Below are positions 44,863 through 56,720 of a stretch of 64,000 bases of DNA, in pieces. Position 1 is the first letter of the stretch. Every line of letters starts with the position of its first letter. The position numbers and the translations under genes were made by a program. Under the pieces are notes generated by a model. The model ran no database searches. It was not told the origin of the DNA and saw only the letters and a program-made list of their open reading frames with translations. Source of the DNA: Rugalucina vietnamica (lineage: Eukaryota; Mollusca; Bivalvia; Lucinida; Lucinidae); contig OZ024872.1 in assembly GCA_964017185.1 (NCBI GenBank), positions 59,017,817-59,081,816 on the forward strand, read 5' to 3'.

Positions 44863-45814
44863 TTCAATACTTATATTTACATTTTATAATATTAATCAAG
44901 TATCAGACTTTAGCTTGCACATGTCATCGCTCATTTTCATTTAATTTGATTTTAGATCCGGCTTAACGTAATTTTGGAACAGCCAAAACGTCAAATCTTC
45001 GCGCTAAACGTCATGGCGATACGCGACTGACATCACGCTAACAGTCACTGGCCGGTTTTGACGTCGACCAGCCCATAGGCCTGGCCTCTAGATCACGTGA
45101 CTTAATGTTTTTCATTGGGAAAGAACATCAAGAAAGATACTTTCATCTAGGGCGATTGCAATAAAAATGTAAATATTATGTCATGAAAAATAAACTTGTA
45201 TTGGGTTCTGTGGCAGGTTATGATCAACCGACGGGCTTCGTTTTGCACCTTATCATGAGAAGGGCTGAATGTGCGAATACAACTGAAATATAATGAAGTT
45301 GTACGGCATCATTTCCGAAGCCCCAACTATCTTTTGGACAACTCATTATGTCCAGGTCAAATTAAACTCGTTAGTCAAAAGTCTTTTTTATAATACGATT
45401 TCTTATTGAGTAATGGGATTAACTGAAATTAAGTATCATTATTTCGCACTTTGTTAGACAGAACATCATTTTTCAGCATTATGTCTGGGAGACAGTAAAT
45501 CATACTTTAGGCAATTAATTTGTAACACTTGACAATCGTTTCAGATTCTTCAACAAACTAATTTCTCGCATTTATTATCTCTAGAAGTGTCTGTGTCGAG
45601 ATTTTTTAAGTAAGTATCATACGAAGAAACATTTTGTGTGGAGGGCGATAAGAAAAATTATTTTCATGTCGAAATCTTGATTTTAGTTTGTCCTATTGTA
45701 ATATTTCAGGTAACTGGCTAGCTTAGCAAATGGCAACCAAGAAATTTCTTAATTATTTATTTATTAAGCAAATAATTAAATAAGGGTAATCAAAAATGAA
45801 AGAAAGAAAACATA
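44863..45814. other. Unassigned AT-rich interval
   Basis: No supported gene or repeat. Confidence 0.35.
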
Positions 45815-46830
45815 ACTAACAATGTCTGAACTTGTATTAATTCGCCAGGAAAATCATTGCAGTTTCAGGGAATAAGAATGTATGCCTCAGATTTATATCC
45901 CTTATATCGTCTTAATTAGGGACTTTATATTCGTTTCAATTCGTCTTCCCTATTTATTGAAATGATTATTTCTTAACATGTGGTAAAACTCTCAACATAT
46001 TAAAGCGTCCATTATCCGCATCAATGTTTAATTTGGCCGTTATTAGCAATACGCATGCCGTACACATGTCTTATTGTTTTGGACCCAGAGATACCTTTCA
46101 CTCTGCCTGAGATGAAAGGTATCTCGGGTACAGATGGTGCAAATTACTAGGTAATAAAATAATTAACTTCCCCAGTGCTACTGCAGTCATTATGCAAATT
46201 TTGGTATGGTTATCTTGTGATTAATTATCTGTTGATAATTGATATATCTATATAAAAATCAGTATATTTAATTGTACATTTTAGACGAAAACAAAGTAAA
46301 AATTCATATTTATCAGAATCTTTTGAATAAAATTGCATTTTCAATCTGTTTTCTACGTGAAATATTAACGATTTTGAAGATTGATAAAAATAGCTTTTTA
46401 TCTGAGATGATCAGCAAATTACACACCCCCTGTAGTGAGATGCAACATCAGCAACACTTTATTGCACTGTTTTATAGTTGAAACCATATGCCAACTTCAC
46501 GGTTCAGGGAAGAAAAAATGCACACAAATTTTATAAGAGATGTGTACGCTATGGTAATGAGGAAAAGTATGAAGTAATTTCGAAAACTTTAATACTCTGT
46601 GACAGTATTGTCTGTTTTGAGTTCAACTAGTCCTTAAATCTTTATTCATTACTCAGAGAAAATGGAAATGTTCACACGTGGTCGAATTACGGAAAATATT
46701 TCAAACTTTGACGGAGAAATATAAAAGGAACAAATGTTTGATTGCCTTTTTCACCACCTTCCATTTAGACAGATGTATAATGTGCGTGTCTTTTTCCCTT
46801 TATGTTCGTGTTACATGAAAAAGTTCAAAG
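45815..46830 (+). repeat. Conserved segment T, copy 2 (interrupted)
   Basis: Shares the landmarks of 34890-35425, but is split by a ~500 bp inverted-repeat insertion at 46054-46554. The right half resumes with TAATGAGGAAAAGTATGAAG, as in copy 3. Confidence 0.75.
46054..46554. mobile_element. ~500 bp inverted-repeat element inside segment T copy 2
   Basis: GCCGTACACATGTCTTAT at the left against the complement of ATAAGAGATGTGTACGC at the right. Copy 3 (58855-58865) reads AACGTAATGAGG without it, giving an empty site. It contains a perfect small hairpin, GAGATACCTTTCA / TGAAAGGTATCTC, at 46087-46125. Confidence 0.72.
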
Positions 46831-47158
46831 TAAATACATTGGGTGATATACATTTTCCAAACAATTCTTGCCAGGCACTGAAATATACACAGCTGCGTAG
46901 CATGAAGGTAGGCGTCAGTATAGACTATAAAGTCATATTTGAATATTTTCAAAATAGTGACAATAGTCTATCACATAAAGTTACAAATATAAAACTAGCA
47001 ACGGAATATTGTTTGATTTATTTTAATCTGCCGGTTTACCTCTACACTGCTGCGCGTTTATTGATCGCACAGCTTCTATCGGGCATATGTTTATGTGGTA
47101 CAAAGACATGTCCAGGTGCTTCACATGCGCCTTGAAAACTGTCTGAAACACGTAGATA
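46831..47158. other. Unassigned interval
   Basis: The 133-residue frame at 46734-47135 starts inside segment T and has no recognisable domain, so it is not annotated as a gene. Confidence 0.35.
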
Positions 47159-48782
47159 CACTCCCGCTTGCGTAAATGTACTCATTGATTACGCGTAACG
47201 TACGCGCGTATTACGCACGTAATACGCACCTTATTTATACGCGTATGTTTCAATAGCCAATCATAATTCAATTCCTCTTACACGTATGATGCGCGTAACG
47301 TGCGTACATTACGCGTAATGATTTTAACCAATAAGCTGGCAATTCATAAAGCCAGTCATTACGCATATTTAAGTATATACGCGTATTTTTGTAACCAATC
47401 GGGAGTGAAACAGTCTTACGCAAAGAATACGCGTAACATACGCGTAATGAATCAGCCAATAATGTTGAACTTGTATGGTTAAAGCAAAAAACCGGATTTT
47501 GCTTTAGATTAAAACAATAGATCTATCTAATCTGTTCTCAAACTAAGTCCTGCGGTATAAATTAATTGCCTCGAACGAATAACATGTCCGTGATCGCACC
47601 CATGAGAAACATTTTCAGAGCATCCGTCCATCCCTGGATCGGTTACTGATCTGACATCGAGTTTCTGTAGTGTTCGCTTGCTTTTGGATGCTGTTGAGAT
47701 AATTGAAAACAGATATATAAGAAGGAGAAAGAAACGTGGAAGAAAAACAAGTACAAACCTTACACCGTAAAGTGGTGCTTCTACAAAATAGAGGAGGAAC
47801 TTTACGACTATTAAAGATTGAACAAAACTGAACATGATGGCTACCTACAAAGCGTGAATTTTCACTCCACTGAAGGCTGGATGTTGACATAATGGCGATT
47901 ACTGGGTAAGCAAATGCTTCTTGAATCTGCAAACTAAAACATCATACGTAAAAGTATTTAAAGTCTAAAAACTTGCCTCTGTTGTTATTGCCTTGATAGG
48001 CTTAACTCCTGCATGCCACAGCCTGGGCACAGGGCAAGAGGAGAATTTGCTACACGGTGGACACTGACACCCCGAGACCATCATACGGTCAAATAACTCC
48101 CCCAAAAAAACGAGAGGGATTGAATGTGAGTTTCCGAACCGAACGCTGGTCACAAATGTGTCGTGCCAGTGTAGCGGTCGGAGCCTGTACTTGAATGCGG
48201 AAGAAGAGCCCGAGTGCCGGGAGGGAGAACTGAAGCAAGCTTGTTCGGTGTACAGACATACCAAAACAGACATGTTCCCAATCTGCCTTAGGCGTCCGGG
48301 ACAGAGGTCTGCTGCCATAGGTCGAAAACCTATGACAAACAAGTTGCCTAGACTTGCCGGTGGGGTACACTGCTTCATCTAAAAATGCCTGGTATGGACT
48401 TATTCTCCGCAGCCTCACAATATACTTGAATAAATTCACGCCATTAATTTTCATCAATAAAATCCATTATACTTGCACATTCTTTAATTTCGATGTTATA
48501 ATAAAATCAACCGTTAGGTACTTAAGCTTTTGTATCCCTTATGATACGCGTAAATACGCGTAAACGTATTGACAATCTGATTGGCCAATCATTTATACGC
48601 GCAATGTCTGAACCTTACGCGTATCGACGCTTTAATCACTGCTTATGAATATTAATTAGATACGTTACTCGTAAATGCGCGTATGTTACGCGTGAATGCG
48701 CGTAAATAGCATTGCGTGCGTAATACGCGCGTTATAAGCGAATGATACGCGTAAATGGAGTACATTTACGCGAGCGGGAGTG
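47159..48782. mobile_element. 1.6 kb inverted-repeat element with TACGCGTA arrays
   Basis: CACTCCCGCTTGCGTAAATG at the left, complement CATTTACGCGAGCGGGAGTG at the right; flanking TA on both sides (possibly the target duplication, or part of the repeat). Within about 320 bp of the left end and 250 bp of the right end, ACGCGTA-type words (TACGCGTA, ACGTACGCGCGTA, GTAATACGCAC) recur dozens of times on both strands. The core (47500-48500) is ordinary sequence and carries a cysteine-rich broken reading frame. No transposase. Confidence 0.78.
47969..48382 (+). pseudogene. Possible captured, broken cysteine-rich secreted-protein fragment
   Basis: One frame is open for about 137 codons except for a TGA at 48065-48067. 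It starts with a hydrophobic stretch (VVIALIGLTPACHS), then has two glycosylation sequons (NRT, NVS) and eight cysteines (including IECEF, VSCQCSG, PECREG, KQACSV, PICLRR, VHCFI), and ends at a TAA. The composition looks like an extracellular cysteine-rich protein. I do not recognise the family. The opposite strand also has a long frame here (47965-48378), so coding on + is inferred from composition only. Its position between terminal inverted repeats suggests capture of a host exon by the element. Confidence 0.4.
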
Positions 48783-48956
48783 TACGCATCTGCTTATATT
48801 CACAAATTGATATCACGTGAGAGCTGAGGTAGACCAGTAAGATCAAATTGTGATAATTATAGCACCAGTCTTAAACATTTGCGTTAAATATTTCAATTGG
48901 CGTATCATTACGAATGCATATTCCACATCTTGAAATGTATGCGTGAACATTATAGC

Positions 48957-48996
<40 letters not shown>

Positions 48997-49015
48997 TAGT
49001 AAGTAAGTAAGTAAA
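48957..49015 (+). repeat. (AAGT)n microsatellite, split by an RT-element fragment
   Basis: About 14 AAGT units, one with a T change. AAGTAAGTAAGTAA continues at 49156-49169 after the fragment R5, so R5 appears to have inserted into the microsatellite. Confidence 0.88.
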
Positions 49016-49019
49016 AAAA

Positions 49020-49155
49020 AGTACAAGTAGGCAAAGATCAGGAAAAGGCGCAATCAGAAAAAGACTCCCACTCCAAAAACCAAGGTGGGAAAAAACCAAA
49101 CTAACAATCAGGCACTTATACCATGAAAACACTTCGTAAGCCGAATGAGCAGCTA
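49020..49155 (-). mobile_element. RT-element 3'-end fragment (R5)
   Basis: GTACAAGTAGGCAAAGATCA, GGCGCAATCAGAAAAAG, CCACTCCAAAAACC and CGTAAGCCGAATGAGCAGCT: reverse complement of the last ~135 bp of R2/R3. Confidence 0.88.
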
Positions 49156-49169
49156 TAAGTAAGTAAGTA

Positions 49170-50652
49170 AATTATTTATTTAAAGAGGATTACCCATTTG
49201 GCTTTCACCAATCTTCCATGGCGGGGTGTAGCGCCGCTTATTGTCAACGCGACGCTTAATGCCTCAAGATTTGTGATGTCCTCCGTCTGTCAGTAATGAG
49301 AAAGGCCAAATGTTATTTCTGGATTATTATATTGTTCACGTGTGTTGATGAGTTCTTTTATGGCTGACCAAACAGGCCATAATTTCAAAAGATACTGACT
49401 TGTATTGTTTTAGCTACATATGCGGTCAGGGTACCTTTATCACTTATAACATTTATCTATCTTCACATTGCTAAGTCGGCATGCACATTCGATAGCTAAA
49501 ATTGGATGAAGAATGACATCGCACATCCAGACAATCGCATCGCAATACACAGCGTTTCTCTCTTCTGAAACTATGCAAAGTACTTATTCATTTACCAAGT
49601 TTGAAAAAAAATCTTTGTTCCTTAATGAATCTAATAGATTTATCATTATTGCCTAGTATAAGGTTAATTGCGCATTTAAGATCGAGGCAAGATAAGATTC
49701 GGGTAAGATTATAAGACATGCTTCAGGTCTTTATAGAGGTCATCAGATCGTACGAAGCGATGTCATTGATTTCCCAAATTCTTATGCATTGCTGCTGCAA
49801 ATCAATGGGATTTATACTCATACACAATTGCAACAGCTTGATACACGTACACATGTATTCAAAATTTTAATGATGATTCTAATGCAGGGCTAAGAAGCAT
49901 GCACAGATCCAATTTAATCTTAATCGTCCTTCAAACTAGCGTTTACGCAACTTTACCTTAGAATCATGTTCTTTATCAACTGTATCTATCGTAACTACAA
50001 ATGTTTTATCAAACTAAGATCCCGGGACTTAGACTAACATGCAGTGCATTACAATCGAACATTGTTTTTTTTTTTTTTTGTTGTTGTTTTGGCGTGGGGA
50101 TCTCAAAGTATATATTGCGACAAGAGTTCATATGTGAAATACTAGTATTTACATGTAGTATTACGTTTTAGTACTGATTTTTTTTCTGGGAAAGTTTTGC
50201 TTTCGCCACATTAGATACGAGGATCGACATTTATTTTATATCAATAATTTCTGAACGTTTCAATACTATCTGTGAATGAACCCTCTAAATAAAATTTTAT
50301 CATTGCATTAGGTTAGATTCTTTTTAATTTAATTTGAATTATTCCTGGAATTACCTGTATATCAATTTGGAGAGAGATACGATATTTCTAGAGTTCGTGT
50401 TATATATATGTAGAATCATTTTAAGTTCTGAGACAAACTGAAAGATTCCGTATATGCTGCGCAAACAGAACCAAGACTCTTGTGTTTCAATAGTTACATG
50501 TTGCATTGTTTACAAACATCGTGTGTTTGTACAAACAAAGCTCGTCATTTGCCTGATATACGCTCGTAACATTCAGAACTGTTTTGATCAGCGAGAGATA
50601 AAGGCAGTAATCTATTATCTCGTTCCAAGCATTCAGGAACTACATTAGGTCT
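49170..50652. other. Unassigned interval
   Basis: No supported gene. 49170-49270 (TTATTTAAAGAGGATTACCC, CACCAATCTTCC) may be a SINE body but lacks visible A and B boxes. T run at 50066-50079. Confidence 0.35.
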
Positions 50653-51090
50653 TTTTAGCTCACCTGAGTCGCATGCTCAAAATGTGAGCTTATAGGATGG
50701 CCATGCTCCGGCGTCTGTCCGTCGTCCACAATTTCAATGATCTTCTCATCTAAAACTGTTTGACCATTCAAAACCAAACTTCATATGAAGCTTTTGGAAG
50801 GAGGCACATGGCCAAGATGGCCGCAATGGCTATAAATATCAAAAACCTTTAAAATCTTCTCAAGAACCAAAAGGCCTATGCTTTTGAAATTGGCGTGAAG
50901 CATCAAGAAATAGAGCTCCTCAATTTGCTTTAAAAAGCAAAAACCTTCATCTCCTTGTTCAGAACCAGAAGGCATATGATTTTGAAACTTGGCATGAAGC
51001 ATTGGGAAATGGAGCTATACAACGTTTATATAGATCATAACCCTTGGATGACCATGACCTATTTTACGGCAAGGTCAACTTAGGTCGCCT
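50653..51090 (+). repeat. Dispersed AGCTCACCTGAG repeat
   Basis: TTTTTAGCTCACCTGAG opens a hairpin with TGTGAGCTTATAGG, followed by GTCTGTCCGTCGTCCACAAT and CTTCTCATCTAAAACTG, a wording widely dispersed in mollusc DNA (general knowledge). Two internal units with AGAACCAGAAGGC.TATG.TTTTGAAA and GGC.TGAAGCAT lie about 85 bp apart (50865 and 50965). Confidence 0.6.
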
Positions 51091-52167
51091 TTGCATTTGT
51101 ATGGGGAAAATCAAGAAAATGTCATTTGATGTGGAAAACTTGCAGGGCATTGGCAAATAGACGATTTATGTTTATGGTGTCTGCCCTTGCCCCAAAGATA
51201 TGTATGAAAATATCCAAGTATATACCAGATCTCAGATGAGCGTCTACAGGACCAATGGTCGTCTGGTAAGTTGTACACGAACGTTATGAAAGGGCTCGGA
51301 GAAAGCTTACGCAAACTACGAGTTCCATTTGCTACTTTGTGTCGGAATATGACAATATGATAAAGTACAATGTATTACACTAAAACGAGCATGTGTCTGT
51401 CACAAGGGAACCCAATAAAAAGTCAAGGTAATTTAAGTACGGGGGCAACATGCAGTTTTAAATTAATGATAAGATTTTCTATGGGCTACAAGCAAATATT
51501 TAAACAGAACCTGAAGGCAAAAATGCCAATAGTCGTATATTAGTCTTAAAGCTACTTCTATAGCTATATTTCTGATAAAATATTTTAACTTTGAATGTAA
51601 AAATTGGGGACCGTTATAAATTTTAATTATTCCGACTTGATTCTTACAAACCGTTTGATATACTAAAACTTGCGATTTGATAATTTACTGCAATAAACCT
51701 GTGATTGATATCATTTAATGGACATCATTTCTGAGATATGTTCGGACAAAACATTGATACGCTATTCTTGGCATGTTAAAATCGATATTAAATTGGCATA
51801 ATGATTGGCACTCCATGAGCACGTAGAAATAACTCTGAAATAAATTTTTCATATGAAAATCCTACGCTTGCGATCCTAAAAAGGCTGTACGTATCCCAAA
51901 AAGTATGAAACTCTGATAATGTTGTTCAATTTTCGAATGATTTATGTTCAATGTATCTTTTTATCTTCAGAACAGCCTAAGGCGAATGATGCCAAACAAA
52001 AATGATGCAAAACGAAAAATATTGTTTACAATTTGGTTTATCCTTTTAAGGAATGTACGCCCATGCAATACCATCATTGAGGTTATGGCATCGTAAGTTT
52101 CGTGAAGTCATAAGATGGAGAACCACTAATGACACTCCATCAGATCCTCGGGGCTGCTCTAGGTTGT
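51091..52167. other. Unassigned AT-rich interval
   Basis: No supported gene or repeat. Confidence 0.35.
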
Positions 52168-52285
52168 TAAGGTAAAAGTAGGCAATGATCAGGAAATAGG
52201 CAATCATAATGAAATTCCCACTCCAAAACCCGAGGAGGGAAAAAGTAAATTTACACTAACTTATACCAAGAAAACATTTTTTTTC
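52168..52285 (-). mobile_element. RT-element 3'-end fragment (R6)
   Basis: AAGGTAAAAGTAGGCAATGA, TTCCCACTCCAAAACCCGAG and ACTTATACCAAGAAAACAT: decayed reverse copy of the RT-element end. Confidence 0.8.
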
Positions 52286-52984
52286 GTTTTCATGCTCAAC
52301 TCATCTATTAGGGGACATTACCGTGTCCATAAAAATTGAATCATTAGCCATCATAAAGTGAATTGTATGATTAAGATGATCTTCCTATTCTTCCTTTAGA
52401 TCACCAATGCGAGTGATTTATCCTTATTGTGAATATTACAATGCTCATAATCGTTGATATTTCAATATTTATAAGCTGGATAAATGCTAACAATCAGATA
52501 TTTTATTCTCAGTAGAGTTGAGCCTGAAAATTTTATAACATCGGGACCAAGTCCCGAGGTTATGAAACTTTTTTTAATGCTCAGCTGAAATATTTATCAG
52601 CAGGATAAATTACAGGCTTGGTGATTTATACCTAAAACTTCAATGTATTTGGGCTATTTCAGTATTTATGAGAAGTTTTCAGTATTTATGATAAGTATTT
52701 ATTTCATACTCAATGTTGAACATGAAGAAAATTTTATAACCTCGGGACCAGATGTGATGCAAAGCTTTCTGACGGTTGGACACTGCGTAGAGAGTTAGGC
52801 GCAAGTTTAACCAGCTAGGACATGATATATTTTGTTTAGACTGACCATGGGGTTTAGGCAATGTTGCACTTCCATTTCTCCATTCGGTTGGTTATACCCC
52901 GAACATTCTCTACATTATGAAAACTTACCCATGTAATATACAGAGATTTTTTTAGCTGTAAAATTTAGAAAACTCAATGGAAAA
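52286..52984. other. AT-rich interval with small hairpins
   Basis: ATCGGGACCAAGTCCCGAGG near 52548 is a small hairpin, and ATAACCTCGGGACCA recurs in inverse near 52737. ATTTATAAG/GGATAAAT words repeat between them. Possibly one decayed inverted-repeat element (about 52430-52760). Confidence 0.4.
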
Positions 52985-53192
52985 AAATTTGATATTTTTC
53001 TTATTTTTGCTCAAAAACATAGATTGTTGGTACACGTTAGATCCGCCTCGGCGAGGCGGTGAACGAGTTTCCACAATCTATGTTTTGAAGTAAAAATAAG
53101 AAAAATAGGTATACCCCTGCAAACCCCAGTTTTTCTATATAAAAGTGGGGTTCAAGGGTGTATACTTTCCATGGACATGTTTTCCTCATGAT
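52985..53192 (-). repeat. Dispersed repeat K, copy 2 (palindromic)
   Basis: Reverse complement of the 43108-43255 type, with an extra inverted arm: ACATAGATTGTTGGTAC at 53017 pairs with CACAATCTATGT at 53070-53084, around CCGCCTCGGCGAGGCGG. Confidence 0.7.
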
Positions 53193-53505
53193 ATAACCTT
53201 TCCGGGAGAATAGCAGTAACATGATGCAACCGAACTGTCTTATTCTTTCTCTTCAAGTCAAATTATATAGATCGAATGAACTCATTTGCCAGAATTTGTT
53301 TCAATTTCCGTCTTATTCTCATTTAATTATCCTCTAGTGCATGTTCTCGTTCAGCTGATGAAATGTGACAGATAGGTCTGACTTGCCTTGTTGGTAAGTA
53401 AATTCGATTGATTTTTATTCATTTCCCATAGGTTTCCTAGATATTGGGACCGTTCAATTATTCAAGAAGAAGAAAAAAAATCCTAGATATTGGTACCGTC
53501 CCATT

Positions 53506-53542
<37 letters not shown>

Positions 53543-53736
53543 GTCATTAACAGAGATAATGCAGAAAAAATGGCTCTATAAACATGATAAAGTTTACAAC
53601 ATAGGATGATTAATCTGAATATGGTCATTCGTCTATTCAGATTTGTCCATTCCTAGCTCTAGAGGGTTTGTTGTGACAAAAAGAGCAAACTTGTACTTGT
53701 GTAATAGGCGCGATACGGTCACATGGAGAATGAAAT
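53193..53736. other. Unassigned interval with simple repeats
   Basis: TCCTAGATATTGG.ACCGT occurs twice, about 45 bp apart (53437 and 53481), before a 32-A run at 53510-53541. No gene. Confidence 0.4.
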
Positions 53737-54107
53737 CACTGGGTGCTTCCTTCGTCCCGATATAAAAAGGTTTTGTTTGACTTTTACTATAGGTCCCGAT
53801 AGGATTTGGTTTTGTTTGATTCAGGTACCAGATTTTTTCTACAATAATTCCTAGAATTTGGTCAAAGATTTGATTTGATTCTAATTTATGACGTCACTGA
53901 AAGAATTTCAAGTCATAATATAGTGCTTTGAATGCAATTTTATGATAAAATTAGTTTGATTCGTTAAAAAGTGATATAAATTTAGCAGATTATATTATTG
54001 TTGACTCTGTTTTGTGGAGATTTACTGTGTTAAAGAAGTAGGACAAAACCCGGTACCAAAAAGTCAAACAAAACCTTTTTATATCGGGACCAAGGAAGCA
54101 CCCAGTG
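53737..54107. mobile_element. 371 bp inverted-repeat element with GAAAT duplication
   Basis: CACTGGGTGCTTCCTT at the left and AAGGAAGCACCCAGTG at the right. The inverted repeat continues inward for about 48 bp (GTCCCGATATAAAAAGG, TTTTGTTTGACTTTT). GAAAT is duplicated at 53732-53736 and 54108-54112. Non-autonomous. CAC ends and a 5-bp duplication, as in the 9998-16399 element. Confidence 0.9.
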
Positions 54108-54296
54108 GAAATACCCCAAAGGGCGTCTCAGAATAACAAAATGAAACAAACATAACAACTAAAATATAAAAGTAGACTACTTCTAAACCTGTTTTGTTTG
54201 ACTATTAATCACGAGGTCAGTAGCAGAAAGAATGTCATAATCACTGGTCAGCGTATTTCAGCTGAATGTATTATTGAGACGCTGACAAATGAGAAT

Positions 54297-54532
54297 TGAG
54301 CTGCGACGCGAGAAAACCGGTCTTCGGCGTTTCGACCAGGTCCGACACAAACATGCCTGTGCAGGAACAGAAGATGGTAAGAAGCTTGAAATTTGGGATT
54401 TAGAAAGTAGAAGAATTGTAATATCCGTGTAGCGAAAACAAAGGTGCTGATCAGCTTCGCAGTTACTGCGAAGCTGATCTGCGCCTTTGTTTTCGCATAG
54501 GCAAAACTCCGGTTTTCTCATGACGCGGCTCA
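54297..54532 (+). mobile_element. Nested-hairpin MITE (copy 6)
   Basis: TGAGCTGCGACGCGAGAAAA at the left and TTTTCTCATGACGCGGCTCA at the right. The inner stem at 54434-54494 is nearly perfect. Confidence 0.9.
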
Positions 54533-54959
54533 GATGATGAATGAGAATTTAGGATGATTGATGGCATAACTTTGACGTAAATATGTATTTTGTGCCAAAC
54601 CTGTGCAGAGTGGAGTAGGGTCAACCCAGATGAAAGTCGGTAGCAGCAGAACAACGAAGTGTTGTTGCTTGAATGCTCGTCATAATACATGTAAGTGTAT
54701 TATCTAGCCTGCCAGTTATAAGAAGTACTTGTAACCACGTAGGCTACAATACAAGCTAACAAAAAGCCATGATCATGCATCACACATACTTTCGGCGGAG
54801 TCTTGGACAAAGTTATACATCAATGCATAGCCTCGAAAGACAAAGGCACGCTTTCTGTGAAATATTAATAAAGAGCCCGCTTGAATGGAAAATAATTTTA
54901 ATTTTAATTTCATATGCAAGTATCGGGAACAAAATTTATCATAACTATTTCCCCCGAAC
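54533..54959. other. Unassigned interval
   Basis: No supported gene or repeat. Confidence 0.35.
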
Positions 54960-55195
54960 TCGTATAAATAAAAATAAAACTGAGGTCCTTTAAGAGCAGT
55001 GAGTATATTAATACTTGTGTTTTTTTTTTTTTTCAACAGAATAGTCGATACAAAGACTAGTATATTATCTAAACAGAACCAAATATATATAAAACGTTGG
55101 TTAGAAAATGAATCTAAACCAATAATGAATTTCCGATTTCTCAGAATACCCTCGCTGATCTTAAAGGACCAAAAGGAAAATCTTTACTGTGGATA
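54960..55195 (+). repeat. ~360 bp repeat family, partial copy
   Basis: GAGGTCCTTTAAGAGCAGTG, ACGTTGGTTAGAAAATGAAT, CTCGCTGATCTTAAAGGACC and GGATAATGTACAG; the CCGCGG part is missing. Confidence 0.7.
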
Positions 55196-56058
55196 ATGTA
55201 CAGTATCTTTAGAGCTTTATAACGGTATATGTGAAAATATTGTCATATCATGTAGATTTTTAGTCTCTTTTTCTCTCCCTCTCGAATCAGGCAAACCGAA
55301 AGAATAGTAAATAATGCATGCAAACCTAAGGTCATAGAACCCACCTTGAATCAGAGATTTTCTTATCTCGCATAAATACTTCAGGTCTTGGCTTTTAATC
55401 AAAAAGTTATTCATAATTAAAGAAGTCGCCTTGAATGCATTCAATAATGCCACACACCTTTGTGGAATTACTATGGCTGTAACTCAATGAAAGCCGAAGC
55501 AGTATATCATCTTACCAATGGGCAAGGCAATTGCAAAAAAGTACAATACTTTGCTCGAATGTAGCTTTGATTTCGATTCCTTTAATGTAAAATAATACAT
55601 ATTCTATCTGCGATATAAAGTAAGGATTGTGAAACCAGGAAATTTTCCAGTTTTTACAGACAATACAAATCACTACATACTCAATGGCACATGAAGAGCA
55701 TGATACTAGCTCTTACATAGCAAGGAAGCCATCCGGTTAGTATCATAGCGAACACTACGCACCCTTTTGCAGCGTCCTGGCTGATACCACTGGAATATCT
55801 GACCGATGCTTTGGAGCAAACACAACAGAGACGTAGACAGAACGAACAGGTAACATTATAAAGATAAATTACAGAACCGCATTTGATAAAAACCCGGATT
55901 TTTAAAATAGATGTCACAATCAAAGACAGATTTATTGATTGTCATGAACTCCGTTACGGTGTCTTGTGGTTGTCGTAAATTTATCCCATCTCTTATCTAT
56001 TTCGAGTACTAACTTGTTAGATCAACGTTTTTGGTATTTTGAAATTGTATGATTCGCT

Positions 56059-56093
<35 letters not shown>

Positions 56094-56509
56094 GGCAGAG
56101 TTGCGCCATGAGGGATGCTTCATCTGCTATTACCTGTCTCGAACAGACTCAAAACAACGGAACATGTCTCACTGTTTTCTAGTATTAAATTGCAATTTGA
56201 CTTTTCTCGAACATGAATTAAAGATTTGTTTTTTAAAGGGTTGTTAAATGAAACCCAGTGTTAATGAAGTTCGCTCAATATCAGTGTATCTTTCCTTACT
56301 TCAATTCGTTTTAAATTTATTGTTTCTGCTGACATTTAATCTCAGCTTGAATTACATAAACCACAGAAGTAACTAATCAGATTGCTTTACGATCTTATAA
56401 CTGTAATACTTTTAGGAACCATTTTACCAGAATAACCCTTTGTGCATTTCTGAATAGAATTTAGATGAAAAGCTTTAGGTTGCTTATTGCAACTGAAGCC
56501 AGCTTAAAG
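55196..56509. other. Unassigned interval with a poly-T tract
   Basis: A 31-T run at 56061-56091. The hydrophobic frame at 55681-55923 (minus) is too short and unsupported to call. Confidence 0.35.
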
Positions 56510-56720
56510 GTGTGCAGTGGTCCAGTAGAAGAGTATAGGACTCAGTAACGAGAGATCATGGATTCGAACATCTTCTCTGACTGCCGAGTTGTCTCCTTGA
56601 TATGTTGTCTCTTACCAATAATACTTCTATCACACAGGAGTCGTTACATCGGTCCGGTCCCGAGATGACTCAAAGTTTAGTGACTGGACTGTACCAACCA
56701 ACCAACCAACCAACCAATCA
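56510..56720 (+). mobile_element. tRNA-derived SINE with (CAAC)n tail
   Basis: A-box-like AGTGGTCCAGTAGAAGAG and B-box-like ATGGATTCGAACATC about 40 bp apart, a ~130 bp body, then ACCAACCAACCAACCAACCA. The body differs from the 27069 family, so this is a second SINE type. Confidence 0.7.

Noticed and set aside
46734..47135. 133-residue frame starting in segment T copy 2
   Set aside because: Not conserved in copies 1 and 3, low-complexity AT-driven composition, no domain.
55681..55923. 80-residue hydrophobic cysteine-containing frame (minus)
   Set aside because: Could be an exon of a membrane protein, but no splice context or family could be supported by eye.
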